A stretch of DNA of 46,412 bases. Origin: Oscillospiraceae bacterium (GTDB lineage Bacteria > Bacillota_A > Clostridia > Oscillospirales > Oscillospiraceae). Shown piece by piece: positions 24,311 to 32,411 of this stretch (position 1 is its first letter; each line of letters starts with the position of its first letter). Position numbers and translations under genes: made by a program. The stretch is from contig JAFYLN010000043.1 of the NCBI GenBank assembly GCA_017537045.1, positions 1 through 46,412 on the forward strand, read 5' to 3'. Below the pieces are notes generated by a model. It saw only the letters and a program-made list of their open reading frames with translations, had not been told where the DNA came from and did not search any database.

Positions 24311-25300
24311 TCATTTATCTAAATTAATGGCATCGAGGATGTAAGTGATCAGATATTCCGTAGATTTGTTGGCACCTGTTTCACTCAGGTGCTGGTAATC
24401 AAGAAAGTCAACCGCATAGTCATACTGGATTACTTCTTCCAGATCGATGAATTTGACATTATGCTCAGCACAGATCTGGCGCAGATGATTGAGCTTTCGG
24501 AGTTCATTTTCGGTAGAGATATAGGGAGAACGGTAGAAGATCAATTCTACATCATGTTTTTTACACAAGATGATGATTTTCTCCAGATATTTTACAATAT
24601 CTGGTTCAATTTCAAGAAACTCATCTGAATCAATATGATTCTGATAGATCGGGTAATCCAGAATCTCCTTGGATGGATTTAGTTTGAATCCATTGTAGGC
24701 AAGACGGGAGGTCATTTCAGAGTTGTTGTAATTGGAACTATGCGGTTTGGTGCCTTCAAAGGAATAGTCAAAATCAATATCCAGAAGTGCTTCGTCCATG
24801 ATTCGGTCTTTGTAGGATGCAATGGGGAAATTCATCTCCAGCATATCTACCCAGTTCTCGTAATCCTGAATCACCTCCAGTTTCTCCAGAGAGATGGGAA
24901 GTCGCTCCAAATTAACAGGCAAATAGTAACCCAAAATTTTTTCTGTGGTATCATAGGTCTCGTAGGGATTAATGCCCCATATTTCCACAAAGGCAATCTT
25001 TGGTGCGTATTCCTTGAACTGCTCATACATACGTACATAGGTCGTGGGGATGATTTCACCAGCGTTTCCGTAGATGAAAGACTCCACTCCAGTCTGTTTT
25101 TCCAGAAATATCGGATTAAAGGAGGTATAGCTATGGCAGGAACCATAGATATGTACGTCAAAGTCTTTTGGATTGTATTCCAAATATTTCTCCAAAATGT
25201 AGTAGCGGTTGGTTGCTTTGGGAACCAGGATGTCACTGATTCTTCCTATAAGAAGCAGGGTCAGCAGACAGAAAATCATACAGGAAAATGCTTTCTTCAT
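24311..25300 (-). CDS. SGNH-like protein, partner of the MBOAT O-acyltransferase
   Basis: A 329-residue protein with an N-terminal membrane anchor (AFSCMIFCLLTLLLIG) and an extracytoplasmic SGNH/AlgX/DltD-like domain. The nucleophile region is VHIYGSCHSYTSFNP, and the C-terminal catalytic Asp/His lie in VDFLDYQHLSETGANKST. Such proteins take an acyl group (usually acetyl) passed across the membrane by an MBOAT protein and put it onto a polysaccharide or teichoic acid. It overlaps the MBOAT gene by one base and is second in a two-gene minus-strand operon whose only good promoter lies in the invertible segment at 26832-27010. The target is probably the glycan made by the neighbouring operon (inference). 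Confidence 0.75.
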   Translation of the reverse strand: MKKAFSCMIFCLLTLLLIGRISDILVPKATNRYYILEKYLEYNPKDFDVHIYGSCHSYTSFNPIFLEKQTGVESFIYGNAGEIIPTTYVRMYEQFKEYAPKIAFVEIWGINPYETYDTTEKILGYYLPVNLERLPISLEKLEVIQDYENWVDMLEMNFPIASYKDRIMDEALLDIDFDYSFEGTKPHSSNYNNSEMTSRLAYNGFKLNPSKEILDYPIYQNHIDSDEFLEIEPDIVKYLEKIIILCKKHDVELIFYRSPYISTENELRKLNHLRQICAEHNVKFIDLEEVIQYDYAVDFLDYQHLSETGANKSTEYLITYILDAINLDK

Positions 25301-26760
25301 CAGAAACCTCCGTACATAAAGCTGCTCATGTCATAGCCGCTTCCATAAACGCCAAACAGTAGAACTTCAAAAATCATCATCAGATATACCGTCCAGCGGA
25401 TCAGGAAGTGCTGTTTGGTGATACCTACGATCACATCTTCTTGCTTGTTTGTAGTGAGTTCGGCAATTAGTAGAATACAGATATTGACAATTAGTAGGCC
25501 AAAGTAATTTTGGTTGACACCGAAAGTGTACAAAGTACCGTCAAAGAGTTTGTGCATATCTGCCTGGGAGATCATATAGCATACATATCGCAGACCGGAG
25601 GCTAGACCTTTGGAACGGAAAAAAATCCATGCGAAAGTGACCAGATTAAAGGTAATCAGAGTCTGATAGATCCGTTCACTGAGGGATCCTTCTTCTATAC
25701 CAATTTTATGCTTGACCCAACTTCGCAGGGGAAGTGTGTGCTGGCCGATGATTTGATATATAGCATGTAGTGCACCCCAGAGCAGGAAGTGGAAGCCGGC
25801 ACCGTGCCATAGGCCACTGATCAGAAAGGTGATCATCAGATTGTAATGCTTACGCAGCACGCCTCTCCGATTACCGCCTAAGGGAATGTAGACATAATCC
25901 TTCAACCATCCACTCAAAGACATGTGCCATTTACCCCAGAATTCCTTGATGGAACGGGAGAGATAGGGGCGGTTGAAGTTGTGTACCAAATTAACACCGA
26001 ACAGTCCGCTGACCCCTCTACAGATGTCCACACATCCAGAAAAATCGGTGTAAAGCTGAAAAGCATAGCCCACAGCCGCAATATACAGAATAACACCCCG
26101 CAGTTCCAGATAATTTCTAAAACAGGCGTTAACAAAGATGCCAAGGCGGTCAGCAATAACCATCTTTTTCACAAGACCAATCAGGATCAGTAGCATACTG
26201 TCTCGGACTGATTCAAATGTAAAGGGCTTTTTATTCAACAGAGAGGGCATTAGCATGCTATACCGGGAGATAGGACCCTGCACGATGGCAGGGAACCAGG
26301 ACAGGAACAGCAGATATTTTCCAAAGCATACTTCCGACGCTGTTTTTTCTTTATAGACATCCAACAAATACCCTACTCCCTGCAGAGTGAAATAAGAAAT
26401 ACCTACAGGCACCAGAAACCCTGATTGAGGTGGCGTGAAAGAAATACCAAGAATATCAAGGCAGCGGCTGATGGTACTCAGTACCCAAGGCACCTCTTTG
26501 ATAGCAAACCAGACAGCTATATTCAAGCCAATACATCCAGTCAGAACCCATTTACTTTTCCTCTTTGCCAGCAGTTGGGCACCGAAGAAAGTTGTCAGCG
26601 CTGTAAACAGAAGGAAGGGGACATAATTAAGAGAAAAACATCCGTAGAATACTAAACTGCCGATTAGCAGGAGAATCCATCGTATCTTTTTTGGTAACAG
26701 ATAATATATAATCAGAAGCAATGCGGTACATGCCGCAAAGTTAAGGGACAAATAACTCAC
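25300..26760 (-). CDS. MBOAT-family O-acyltransferase (AlgI-like)
   Basis: An inner-membrane protein of 486 residues with about 10-12 helices. MBOAT signatures are visible: VGISYFTLQGVGYLLDVY, YTDFSGCVDICRGVSGLFGV, NFNRPYLSRSIKEFWGKWHMSLSGWLKDYVYIPLGGNR and the catalytic His in GLWHGAGFHFLLWGALHAIYQ. AlgI/PatA/DltB-type proteins move acyl groups across the membrane for extracellular O-acylation. I chose the GTG at 26760 because GGAGGT sits four bases upstream; the in-frame ATG at 26772 and TTG at 26793 lack an RBS. Transcription probably comes from the invertible promoter at 26864-26890, so expression should be phase variable. Confidence 0.88.
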   Translation of the reverse strand: MSYLSLNFAACTALLLIIYYLLPKKIRWILLLIGSLVFYGCFSLNYVPFLLFTALTTFFGAQLLAKRKSKWVLTGCIGLNIAVWFAIKEVPWVLSTISRCLDILGISFTPPQSGFLVPVGISYFTLQGVGYLLDVYKEKTASEVCFGKYLLFLSWFPAIVQGPISRYSMLMPSLLNKKPFTFESVRDSMLLILIGLVKKMVIADRLGIFVNACFRNYLELRGVILYIAAVGYAFQLYTDFSGCVDICRGVSGLFGVNLVHNFNRPYLSRSIKEFWGKWHMSLSGWLKDYVYIPLGGNRRGVLRKHYNLMITFLISGLWHGAGFHFLLWGALHAIYQIIGQHTLPLRSWVKHKIGIEEGSLSERIYQTLITFNLVTFAWIFFRSKGLASGLRYVCYMISQADMHKLFDGTLYTFGVNQNYFGLLIVNICILLIAELTTNKQEDVIVGITKQHFLIRWTVYLMMIFEVLLFGVYGSGYDMSSFMYGGF

Positions 26761-26785
26761 GTCTACCTCCATGGTTAGTGTTTCT

Positions 26786-26792
26786 TTCGACA
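26786..26792 (-). promoter_or_regulatory. Perfect Spo0A-box match in the MBOAT leader
   Basis: TGTCGAA on the minus strand, preceded two bases upstream by TGCCGAA (six of seven). It lies between the invertible segment and the MBOAT start, downstream of the expected transcription start, where a bound protein would block RNA polymerase. A single 7-mer can occur by chance, so this is tentative. Confidence 0.35.
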
Positions 26793-26804
26793 ATTTCGGC
26801 AGTT

Positions 26805-26831
26805 ACCACATAATTTACATTATGTGGTAAC
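26805..26831. repeat. Left inverted repeat of the invertible segment
   Basis: These 27 bases are the exact reverse complement of 27011-27037. This copy also extends into a longer palindrome (26802-26831) with 13-base arms GTTACCACATAAT / ATTATGTGGTAAC around TTAC. The spacer reads TTAC here and GTAA in the other copy, as expected of head-to-head recombination sites. Confidence 0.9.
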
Positions 26832-27010
26832 CATCAATAAAAATATGAAATAATTGAGTTAATATTATAGTATTTGTCTAAAATTGTCAATAAAAAGATA
26901 CTTTCTGACAGAGGAAATGTTCTAAAGCAAGGCAGCATTTGTTTACTTCTTTCCAACTGTATGTGTTTACCTTTCTTACGTAGTACATATATCTAAGATT
27001 AGTGTTTCAT
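26832..27010. other. 179-bp invertible promoter segment
   Basis: AT-rich, without a gene, bounded by perfect 27-bp inverted repeats and lying three bases beyond the stop of a tyrosine recombinase gene. It carries a promoter pointing left at the MBOAT/SGNH pair. Inversion would turn that promoter toward the 3' end of the recombinase gene, in antisense. This is the classical layout of a phase-variation switch. Confidence 0.85.
26864..26890 (-). promoter_or_regulatory. Invertible promoter, currently facing the O-acyltransferase genes
   Basis: Minus strand: perfect -35 TTGACA (26890-26885) and perfect -10 TATAAT (26869-26864) with a short 15-base spacer. Alternatively the -10 is TAATAT (26867-26862) with a 17-base spacer. 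Transcription would cross the left inverted repeat, which would fold into a hairpin in the leader. Confidence 0.7.
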
Positions 27011-27037
27011 GTTACCACATAATGTAAATTATGTGGT
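27011..27037. repeat. Right inverted repeat of the invertible segment
   Basis: 27 bases, exact reverse complement of 26805-26831. The stop codon of the recombinase gene lies three bases to the right. Confidence 0.9.
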
Positions 27038-27039
27038 TT

Positions 27040-27879
27040 TTATATTACAAGACCCAGAGACTCCAATGTTTGATTGTGTTCTGTTCCGGTGTCCATAATA
27101 TAGATTCGGGTGGTCTCGATGCACCCATGACCCAGTACATCCGCAAGCTTGCAGATATCATTGTCTGTGCGGTAGAAGGTTCGGGCGAAGAGTTTGCGCA
27201 GATTATGGGGATATATCTTTGCTCTGTCCACGTTGGCTTTCTCACATAGCCCTTTCATCTGGGACCAGATGTTACTTCGATCCAGAGGATTTTTGCTACG
27301 TGTCACGAAGATGCAGCCATTACTGATGCTTTCTTTCTGCGCGTAATTCAGAAGAAGTTGCCGAAGACTTTCCGGTATCAATACTTTTCGTAATTTACCC
27401 TTACAATTAACGTTAATGCATCTGTTCTTTACTGATTCTACTGTAAAATACTGTAGCTCCGAAACCCGGATACCGGTTGCACCGAGAGTCTGGATTACAA
27501 GTTGTAGCTGTGGCCGATCTTGTGCTGCTGCAATTAGTCGTAAGTATTCCTCTTTACTAAGCGCTGTTTCTTTTGTGCAGAATAGTTGTCGCTGATACCG
27601 AATATTCTTTACTCGACAGTCATTCCATCCGAGAAGATTCAGCAGACTATTCAAGCCTGCAAGCATGGAATTGATGGAACATGCTGTGTAGCCACATTGG
27701 AGAAGATGTGCTTTATAGTCAATAACAAGAGTTTTGGTTATCTCTCTATTACCGGCAAAATCCAGAAATGTCTGCGCATCGCGCATATATTTTTGAATTG
27801 TGGCCGGGCTTTTTTCTTCTGAAATTAGTTGGGCATGCAGTGTGCAAAGGTGGTCAGCGGTAATGATTCTTGTGGACAT
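27040..27879 (-). CDS. Tyrosine recombinase (probable invertase of the adjacent switch)
   Basis: A 279-residue XerC/D-like enzyme. An N-terminal core-binding domain (SPATIQKYMRDAQTFLDFAG) is followed by a catalytic domain with the whole active site: Arg138 (GATGIRVSEL), a Lys in the CKGKLRKV hairpin (about 163), His225 and Arg228 (PHNLRKLFA), His251 (LGHGCIETTRIY) and nucleophile Tyr260. RBS GGGAGGTATCATC precedes the ATG. Position, orientation and the repeats at its 3' end argue that it flips the 179-bp segment rather than moving the island, whose ends carry a serine recombinase. It is divergent from the glycan operon, with promoters between them. Confidence 0.88.
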   Translation of the reverse strand: MSTRIITADHLCTLHAQLISEEKSPATIQKYMRDAQTFLDFAGNREITKTLVIDYKAHLLQCGYTACSINSMLAGLNSLLNLLGWNDCRVKNIRYQRQLFCTKETALSKEEYLRLIAAAQDRPQLQLVIQTLGATGIRVSELQYFTVESVKNRCINVNCKGKLRKVLIPESLRQLLLNYAQKESISNGCIFVTRSKNPLDRSNIWSQMKGLCEKANVDRAKIYPHNLRKLFARTFYRTDNDICKLADVLGHGCIETTRIYIMDTGTEHNQTLESLGLVI

Positions 27880-27959
27880 GATGATACCTCCCTTTATAAG
27901 TTTGTTTCAATCGGTAAATGAACTGTTTTGTAGGTGCTTGAGCTGGAGGATAATTGAGC

Positions 27960-27988
27960 TTGATTTTATGTATAGTTGATAGTATAAT
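27960..27988 (+). promoter_or_regulatory. Promoter of the glycan operon
   Basis: -35 TTGATT (27960-27965), 17-base spacer, perfect -10 TATAAT (27983-27988), with a leader of about 75 bases before the first gene at 28070. Confidence 0.8.
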
Positions 27989-28069
27989 TACCATGGCTAA
28001 TAGTTAGTTTAGTGTGTATATTGGTAAAAGAGACGCTCATAGTGGGGTATACTGGAGGACAAAAATAAT

Positions 28070-28738
28070 ATGAAGAATAATTTAAAAAAAGAAAACTACA
28101 AAGGAGTCTACAACTGCTATGTTAAGCGTATCGTTGATTTGGTATTTGCACTGATTTTTTGTGTGATTTTGCTTCCGGTCTATTTGATCATCGGTATTGC
28201 TGTGGCACTTGAAGATGGTTTCCCTGTGCTGTATACCCCTCAGCGAGGTGGCTATCGGGGTAAGACCTTCCGGATCTTTAAGTACCGAACCATGGTAAAG
28301 AATGCCGATCAGATCGGTGGAGGTACCACTGCGTTGAATGATCCCAGAATCACAAAAATCGGCAATCTCCTCAGAAAAACCAAACTGGATGAAGTTCCTC
28401 AGCTGTTCAATATTATTGCAGGTACGATGAGTTTCATTGGTCCCCGACCCGAGCTGCTTCACTATACTACTCAGTATTCCGGTGATGAGAAGCTTATTTT
28501 GGAGGTTAGACCTGGCATCACCGATTTTAGTTCCATCGAATTTATCAATTTGGACGAAATTGTCGGTGCAGGAAATGCGGATGAGATGTACGAAAAGTAT
28601 GTACTTAAGCGCAAGAATGAGCTTCGTATTCGCTATGCCCGGGAAGTTTCCATGAAGACAGATCTGATTCTATTCTTCAAGACCGTGTTCTATGTGCTGA
28701 AAAAAGCGCTGAAGTTTATTACAAAGAAGGCCAACTGA
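28070..28738 (+). CDS. Initiating sugar-phosphate transferase (polyisoprenyl-phosphate glycosyltransferase)
   Basis: A 222-residue monotopic membrane enzyme of the bacterial sugar transferase family. It moves a sugar-1-phosphate from a nucleotide sugar to undecaprenyl phosphate, the first step of repeat-unit assembly. Visible: a membrane re-entrant helix (IVDLVFALIFCVILLPVYLI), PVLYTPQRGGYRGKTFRIFKYRTM, the catalytic pair in RKTKLDEVPQLFNII, and GTMSFIGPRPELLHY. It is of the short type without an extra N-terminal membrane domain. RBS TGGAGGACAAAAATAAT. First gene of the 28070-38787 operon. The sugar (for example N-acetyl-hexosamine, bacillosamine-type or galactose) cannot be told from the sequence. 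Confidence 0.9.
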   Translation: MKNNLKKENYKGVYNCYVKRIVDLVFALIFCVILLPVYLIIGIAVALEDGFPVLYTPQRGGYRGKTFRIFKYRTMVKNADQIGGGTTALNDPRITKIGNLLRKTKLDEVPQLFNIIAGTMSFIGPRPELLHYTTQYSGDEKLILEVRPGITDFSSIEFINLDEIVGAGNADEMYEKYVLKRKNELRIRYAREVSMKTDLILFFKTVFYVLKKALKFITKKAN

Positions 28739-28769
28739 TTTGATTTAACGGTAAAGAAAGGGAAATAGA

Positions 28770-29708
28770 ATGGAATATATCCAACTGAAGAATTCTGAAC
28801 TACAGGTATCACGTTTCTGCATGGGAGGCTGTCCAATGGGTGGCTACGGTTGGGGTGATGTGCAGAATACCGAGTTGATCGATGCCGTCCATCAGGCATT
28901 GGAGCAGGGTGTGAATTTCTTTGACACGGCAGATACCTACGGTCTGGGCGAGTCGGAAAAGACACTGGCAGCCGGTCTGGGCAGCTACCGTAAGGATGTG
29001 GTGATCGCATCCAAGTTTGGCGTGCGTACCGGCGGAGGCAAGACGGTCTACGACAATTCTCCCGGTTATATTCAGGAGGCGCTGGAAAACAGCCTGCGCC
29101 GGCTGAATACAGATTATGTGGATATTTATATCATCCATTACCGGGATGGTGTGACGCCGATCTGCGATGTGGTGGGTAAGCTGGAGGAGCTGAAGCAACA
29201 GGGTAAGATCCGCTATTTTGGCCTATCCAATATTCATATTGACACCATGGAGGAGCTGCTGCCCTACAAGGGTAAGTTTGTCAGCTGTCAGGACGAGTTC
29301 TCTCTGGCTTGCAGAAAGTTTGAAAAGGACTTGCTTGCGGTGCAGAAGGAACTGGAGGCCTCGCCTATGACCTGGGGCAGCCTCGGTCAGGGTATCCTCA
29401 CCGGAAAATATACCTGTGAGAATGTAAACTTCGGCAGCAACGACCGCCGCAGCCGGGATATCTATGTGAATTTCCATGGGGAAAAGCTGGAGCAGAATCT
29501 GAAGATCGTGGATGTGCTGCGGGAAATCGCCCGAGAGCGGGGTAAGAGCGTCGCCGCTTGTGCGATTCGCTATATTCTGGATTACCTGCCGGAATCTGTC
29601 GTTCTGGCAGGCGTGAAGCGTCCGGCTCAGCTCCACTCCAATCTGGAGGCAATGGATTGGCAGATGACACAGGAAGAATTGAGTGTTCTGGAACAGATTT
29701 CCAGATAA
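28770..29708 (+). CDS. Aldo/keto reductase
   Basis: A 312-residue NAD(P)H-dependent reductase on a TIM barrel with the full catalytic set Asp52, Tyr57 (FDTADTYGLGESE), Lys82 (ASKFG) and His123 (YIIHYRD). The C-terminal cofactor region VVLAGVKRPAQLHSNLEAM is present. RBS AAAGGGAAATAG. It sits between the initiating transferase and a split transketolase, all within 20-30 bases, so it is part of the glycan operon. It may reduce a keto- or aldo-sugar phosphate made by the transketolase to an alditol phosphate for activation by the TarI-like enzyme at 38071 (inference). A general stress reductase is the alternative, less likely in this context. Confidence 0.85.
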   Translation: MEYIQLKNSELQVSRFCMGGCPMGGYGWGDVQNTELIDAVHQALEQGVNFFDTADTYGLGESEKTLAAGLGSYRKDVVIASKFGVRTGGGKTVYDNSPGYIQEALENSLRRLNTDYVDIYIIHYRDGVTPICDVVGKLEELKQQGKIRYFGLSNIHIDTMEELLPYKGKFVSCQDEFSLACRKFEKDLLAVQKELEASPMTWGSLGQGILTGKYTCENVNFGSNDRRSRDIYVNFHGEKLEQNLKIVDVLREIARERGKSVAACAIRYILDYLPESVVLAGVKRPAQLHSNLEAMDWQMTQEELSVLEQISR

Positions 29709-29723
29709 CCGGGAGGATAGAGT

Positions 29724-30722
29724 ATGACCAGTGAACAGCTTGCGTGGCGCATTCGCCGCCACGGCGTTGAAATGACCCATTTGTCCGGCGGCAGCCATCT
29801 GGGTGCCATTTTGTCTGTAGCGGACATCGTGGCGGTGCTGTATGCCGAGGAACTGAAATTTGATGTAAATAACCCTAAGTGGGAGGATAGAGATCGCTTT
29901 ATCCTCAGCAAGGGTCATGCCGGTGCATCCATCTATGCAGCTCTGGCAGAAAGCGGCTTCTTCCCCGTGGAGGAGCTGAAGACCCACTATGCCAACGGCA
30001 GCCGTTTGTCCGGCCATGTGTCCCATCATCTGCCTGGCGTGGATTTCTCCACCGGCTCTCTGGGTCACGGCTTGTCTGCCGGTACCGGTATGGCCTATGC
30101 TGCCAAGAAGGATGGCAAGGACCATCGGGTATTTGTGGTGCTGGGCGACGGTGAGTGCAACGAGGGCTCTGTCTGGGAGGCAGCCATGTTTGCCAACCAT
30201 TTCCGGCTGAGCAATCTGGTGGCCATTGTGGATCATAACCATATGCAGAGCCTGGATTTTAACGAGAATACCATCGAACTGGAGGACTTCGGTGCCAAGT
30301 GGCGGGCCTTCGGCTGGAATGTCATCGAGATCGACGGCAATGACCATGTTCAACTGCGCTCTGCCTTGGCCCAGACCCGGGGCAACCGCACTGCCGAGCC
30401 CCATAAGCCCACGGTGATCATCGCCAATACCATCAAGGGCTGCGGCATATCCTTTATGCGCAACGATATTCTGTGGCACTATCGCTTCCCCCATGACGGC
30501 TGGGAATACGATACCGCAGTGACGGAGCTGCACAATGCAAAGCCCGAGGGCGTGGAAGATCCCTATACCCCGAGTGGCATCGAAAATCCCGTGTTGCCTA
30601 CGGAAAAGGATGACATCAACAACGATCACACCTTCTCTTACACCTGGAATACCACCTACCCTGAGAAGATGCGTAGAGTAGTGGCTGCATCCGGCAGCGC
30701 AGAAAGGGTGAAGAACGTATGA
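29724..30722 (+). CDS. Transketolase-like subunit A (thiamine-diphosphate-binding half)
   Basis: A 332-residue N-terminal half of transketolase: HLSGGSHLGAILSVADIVAVLY, SKGHAGASIYAAL, STGSLGHGLSAGTGMAYAAK and the diphosphate/metal motif GDGECNEGSVWEAA...NHN. Split transketolases (two genes) are common in Firmicutes and archaea; alone this half is inactive. The C-terminal half follows with a 4-base overlap (ATGA). The location inside a glycan operon suggests a dedicated carbon-transfer step that makes an unusual keto-sugar phosphate rather than the housekeeping pentose pathway (inference). RBS GGGAGGATAGAGT. Higher GC and clean codon use set it off from the AT-richer genes downstream. Confidence 0.9.
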   Translation: MTSEQLAWRIRRHGVEMTHLSGGSHLGAILSVADIVAVLYAEELKFDVNNPKWEDRDRFILSKGHAGASIYAALAESGFFPVEELKTHYANGSRLSGHVSHHLPGVDFSTGSLGHGLSAGTGMAYAAKKDGKDHRVFVVLGDGECNEGSVWEAAMFANHFRLSNLVAIVDHNHMQSLDFNENTIELEDFGAKWRAFGWNVIEIDGNDHVQLRSALAQTRGNRTAEPHKPTVIIANTIKGCGISFMRNDILWHYRFPHDGWEYDTAVTELHNAKPEGVEDPYTPSGIENPVLPTEKDDINNDHTFSYTWNTTYPEKMRRVVAASGSAERVKNV

Positions 30723-31639
30723 GAGATACCTTTGTGAGAACCGCGGTGGAACTGGCCAAGAAGGATAAGAATATTGAGCTGATTACCGGTGACCTGGGCT
30801 TTGGTGTGCTGAAGCCCTTCTGGGAGCAGTGCCCCGATCAGTTTACCAATGCCGGTATTGCAGAACAGAATATGACCGCTGTGGCGGCAGGTATGGCGCT
30901 GAGCGGAAAGACGGTATTTACTTACTCCATCGGTAATTTTCCCACACTGCGATGTCTGGAGCAGATTAGAAATGATTGTGCTTACCATGATGCAAATGTA
31001 AAGGTAGTTTGCGTCGGTGGCGGTTTTGTATATGGATCTCTAGGCATGAGTCATCATGCTACGGAAGATCTTGCAATTATGCGTGCGCTGCCTGGTGTAG
31101 TTGTTATGGCACCCGGTGATTTGGTGGAAGCTGAAGAAGCCACAAAGGCAATTGCTAACTATCCTGGAACCTGCTATCTGCGGCTAGGACGCGGTGGCGA
31201 AAAGCGCATTCATGAAAAAATCGAGAACTTCCAGATCGGTAAGGCGATCAAGATTCATGATGGCGAGAAGGTAGCAATTTTTTCCACTGGTGCAATTTTG
31301 GAGGAAGTACAGAATGCCTACGATCTGCTATGCCAGCAGGGCTTGCATCCTGTTGTGTATACGTTCCCCACAGTCAAGCCGATTGACAAGGATGTGATTA
31401 CCCGTTGCGCAAATGAATGCAATCTGATGGTCACTTGTGAGGAGCATAATGTCGTAGGTGGCTTTGGGACTGCCGTTGCGGAAGTGATGGCAGAGTTGCC
31501 TGGCTGCAAGGCCCGGCTGCTGCGGATCGGCATTGAGGACAATTACTGCACTGTGGTGGGCAGCCAGAAGTATCTGCGTGCTGCCTACGGCATTGATGCG
31601 GAAAGCATTGCAAGAAAGGTCCGTGAGGCGGTAAAATGA
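30719..31639 (+). CDS. Transketolase-like subunit B (pyrimidine-binding half)
   Basis: A 306-residue C-terminal half of transketolase. The catalytic Glu that activates thiamine is in NAGIAEQNMTAVAAGMALSG, followed by CVGGGFVYGSLGMSHHATEDLAIMRALPG, a typical Pyr-domain stretch, and a C-terminal domain with VYTFPTVKPID and EEHNVVGGFGTAVAEVM. It pairs with the 29724 product to form the active heterodimer. The start ATG overlaps the preceding stop, and its own stop TGA overlaps the ATG of the first LicD gene, so three genes are translationally coupled. Confidence 0.9.
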   Translation: MRDTFVRTAVELAKKDKNIELITGDLGFGVLKPFWEQCPDQFTNAGIAEQNMTAVAAGMALSGKTVFTYSIGNFPTLRCLEQIRNDCAYHDANVKVVCVGGGFVYGSLGMSHHATEDLAIMRALPGVVVMAPGDLVEAEEATKAIANYPGTCYLRLGRGGEKRIHEKIENFQIGKAIKIHDGEKVAIFSTGAILEEVQNAYDLLCQQGLHPVVYTFPTVKPIDKDVITRCANECNLMVTCEEHNVVGGFGTAVAEVMAELPGCKARLLRIGIEDNYCTVVGSQKYLRAAYGIDAESIARKVREAVK

Positions 31640-32400
31640 GTAATAACCCACAGATTGACAATACCTACGGCCTGGCCTCTCTGCAGGGCGAGCTGCTGGA
31701 TATTATGAAATTCGTACACAGCTTCTGTGTGGAAAACGGGATCGTATACAGCCTTACCGGCGGCTCTTTGCTGGGTGCTATCCGGCACGGCGGTTTTATT
31801 CCCTGGGATGATGATTTTGACATCATGCTGGACAGAGCCAACTATGATAAATTCATCGATTGCGCCAGTTGCTACACCGGCACCGATTTTGTCATGGAGC
31901 CGGATCAGTGGGTCTACCGTGTCCGTAAGCATCATAAAGAAGGAACGGCATTTGTGCCTTGCATCGATCTGTTTGTTATGGATCGGGTACCGGAGGGAAA
32001 GCTGGCGAGCAAGCTGCAGGTGTTGCGGCTGCGGATCATTCAAGGCATGCTGCGGGATAACCATAAGAAGCAGAATTTCTCTCTGATTTACCGTCTTTGC
32101 ATCGGTGTTACCGCGTTTATGGGTAAGTTCGTCAATAAGGAGAAACTTCTTGCCCGCTATGACCGACTGTGCCGCAAGGGTAATTCCGGTAATGCCAAGC
32201 AGTTGTCTATTCTCAATGACCGATTCAAGCTGCTGTCTCTACGCTATGATGATGACCTGATGGTAGAAGTAGAACTCCATGATTTTGAGGATACCCAGTT
32301 CTACATCACAAAGAAGTATCACGATTATCTCTATCTACAGTTCGGCGACTATATGCAGCTGCCTCCTGTAGAGGAAAGAATCCCCATGCACAGCGACTGA
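31636..32400 (+). CDS. LicD-family phosphotransferase 1
   Basis: A 254-residue protein. The LicD core is SLTGGSLLGAIRHGGFIPWDDDFDIMLDRANYDKF with the metal-binding Asp triad. LicD proteins move a phospho-group such as phosphocholine from a CDP-activated donor to a glycan; eukaryotic relatives (fukutin/FKRP) use CDP-ribitol. The donor here could come from the LicC-like or the TarI-like cytidylyltransferase in the same element. It is coupled to the transketolase B gene by ATGA. Soluble or peripheral: no signal or membrane segment is seen. Acceptor and donor are not determined. Confidence 0.87.
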   Translation: MSNNPQIDNTYGLASLQGELLDIMKFVHSFCVENGIVYSLTGGSLLGAIRHGGFIPWDDDFDIMLDRANYDKFIDCASCYTGTDFVMEPDQWVYRVRKHHKEGTAFVPCIDLFVMDRVPEGKLASKLQVLRLRIIQGMLRDNHKKQNFSLIYRLCIGVTAFMGKFVNKEKLLARYDRLCRKGNSGNAKQLSILNDRFKLLSLRYDDDLMVEVELHDFEDTQFYITKKYHDYLYLQFGDYMQLPPVEERIPMHSD

Positions 32401-32411
32401 GAGGTGATACT

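Noticed and set aside
27040..27879. Tyrosine recombinase as the integrase of the island
   Set aside because: It lies in the middle, beside its own pair of inverted repeats. The island ends fit a serine recombinase, which lies at the right end.
29223..30629. 468-codon minus-strand frame opposite transketolase and aldo/keto reductase
   Set aside because: Both plus-strand genes have complete family motifs; the antisense frame is a consequence of GC-rich codons.
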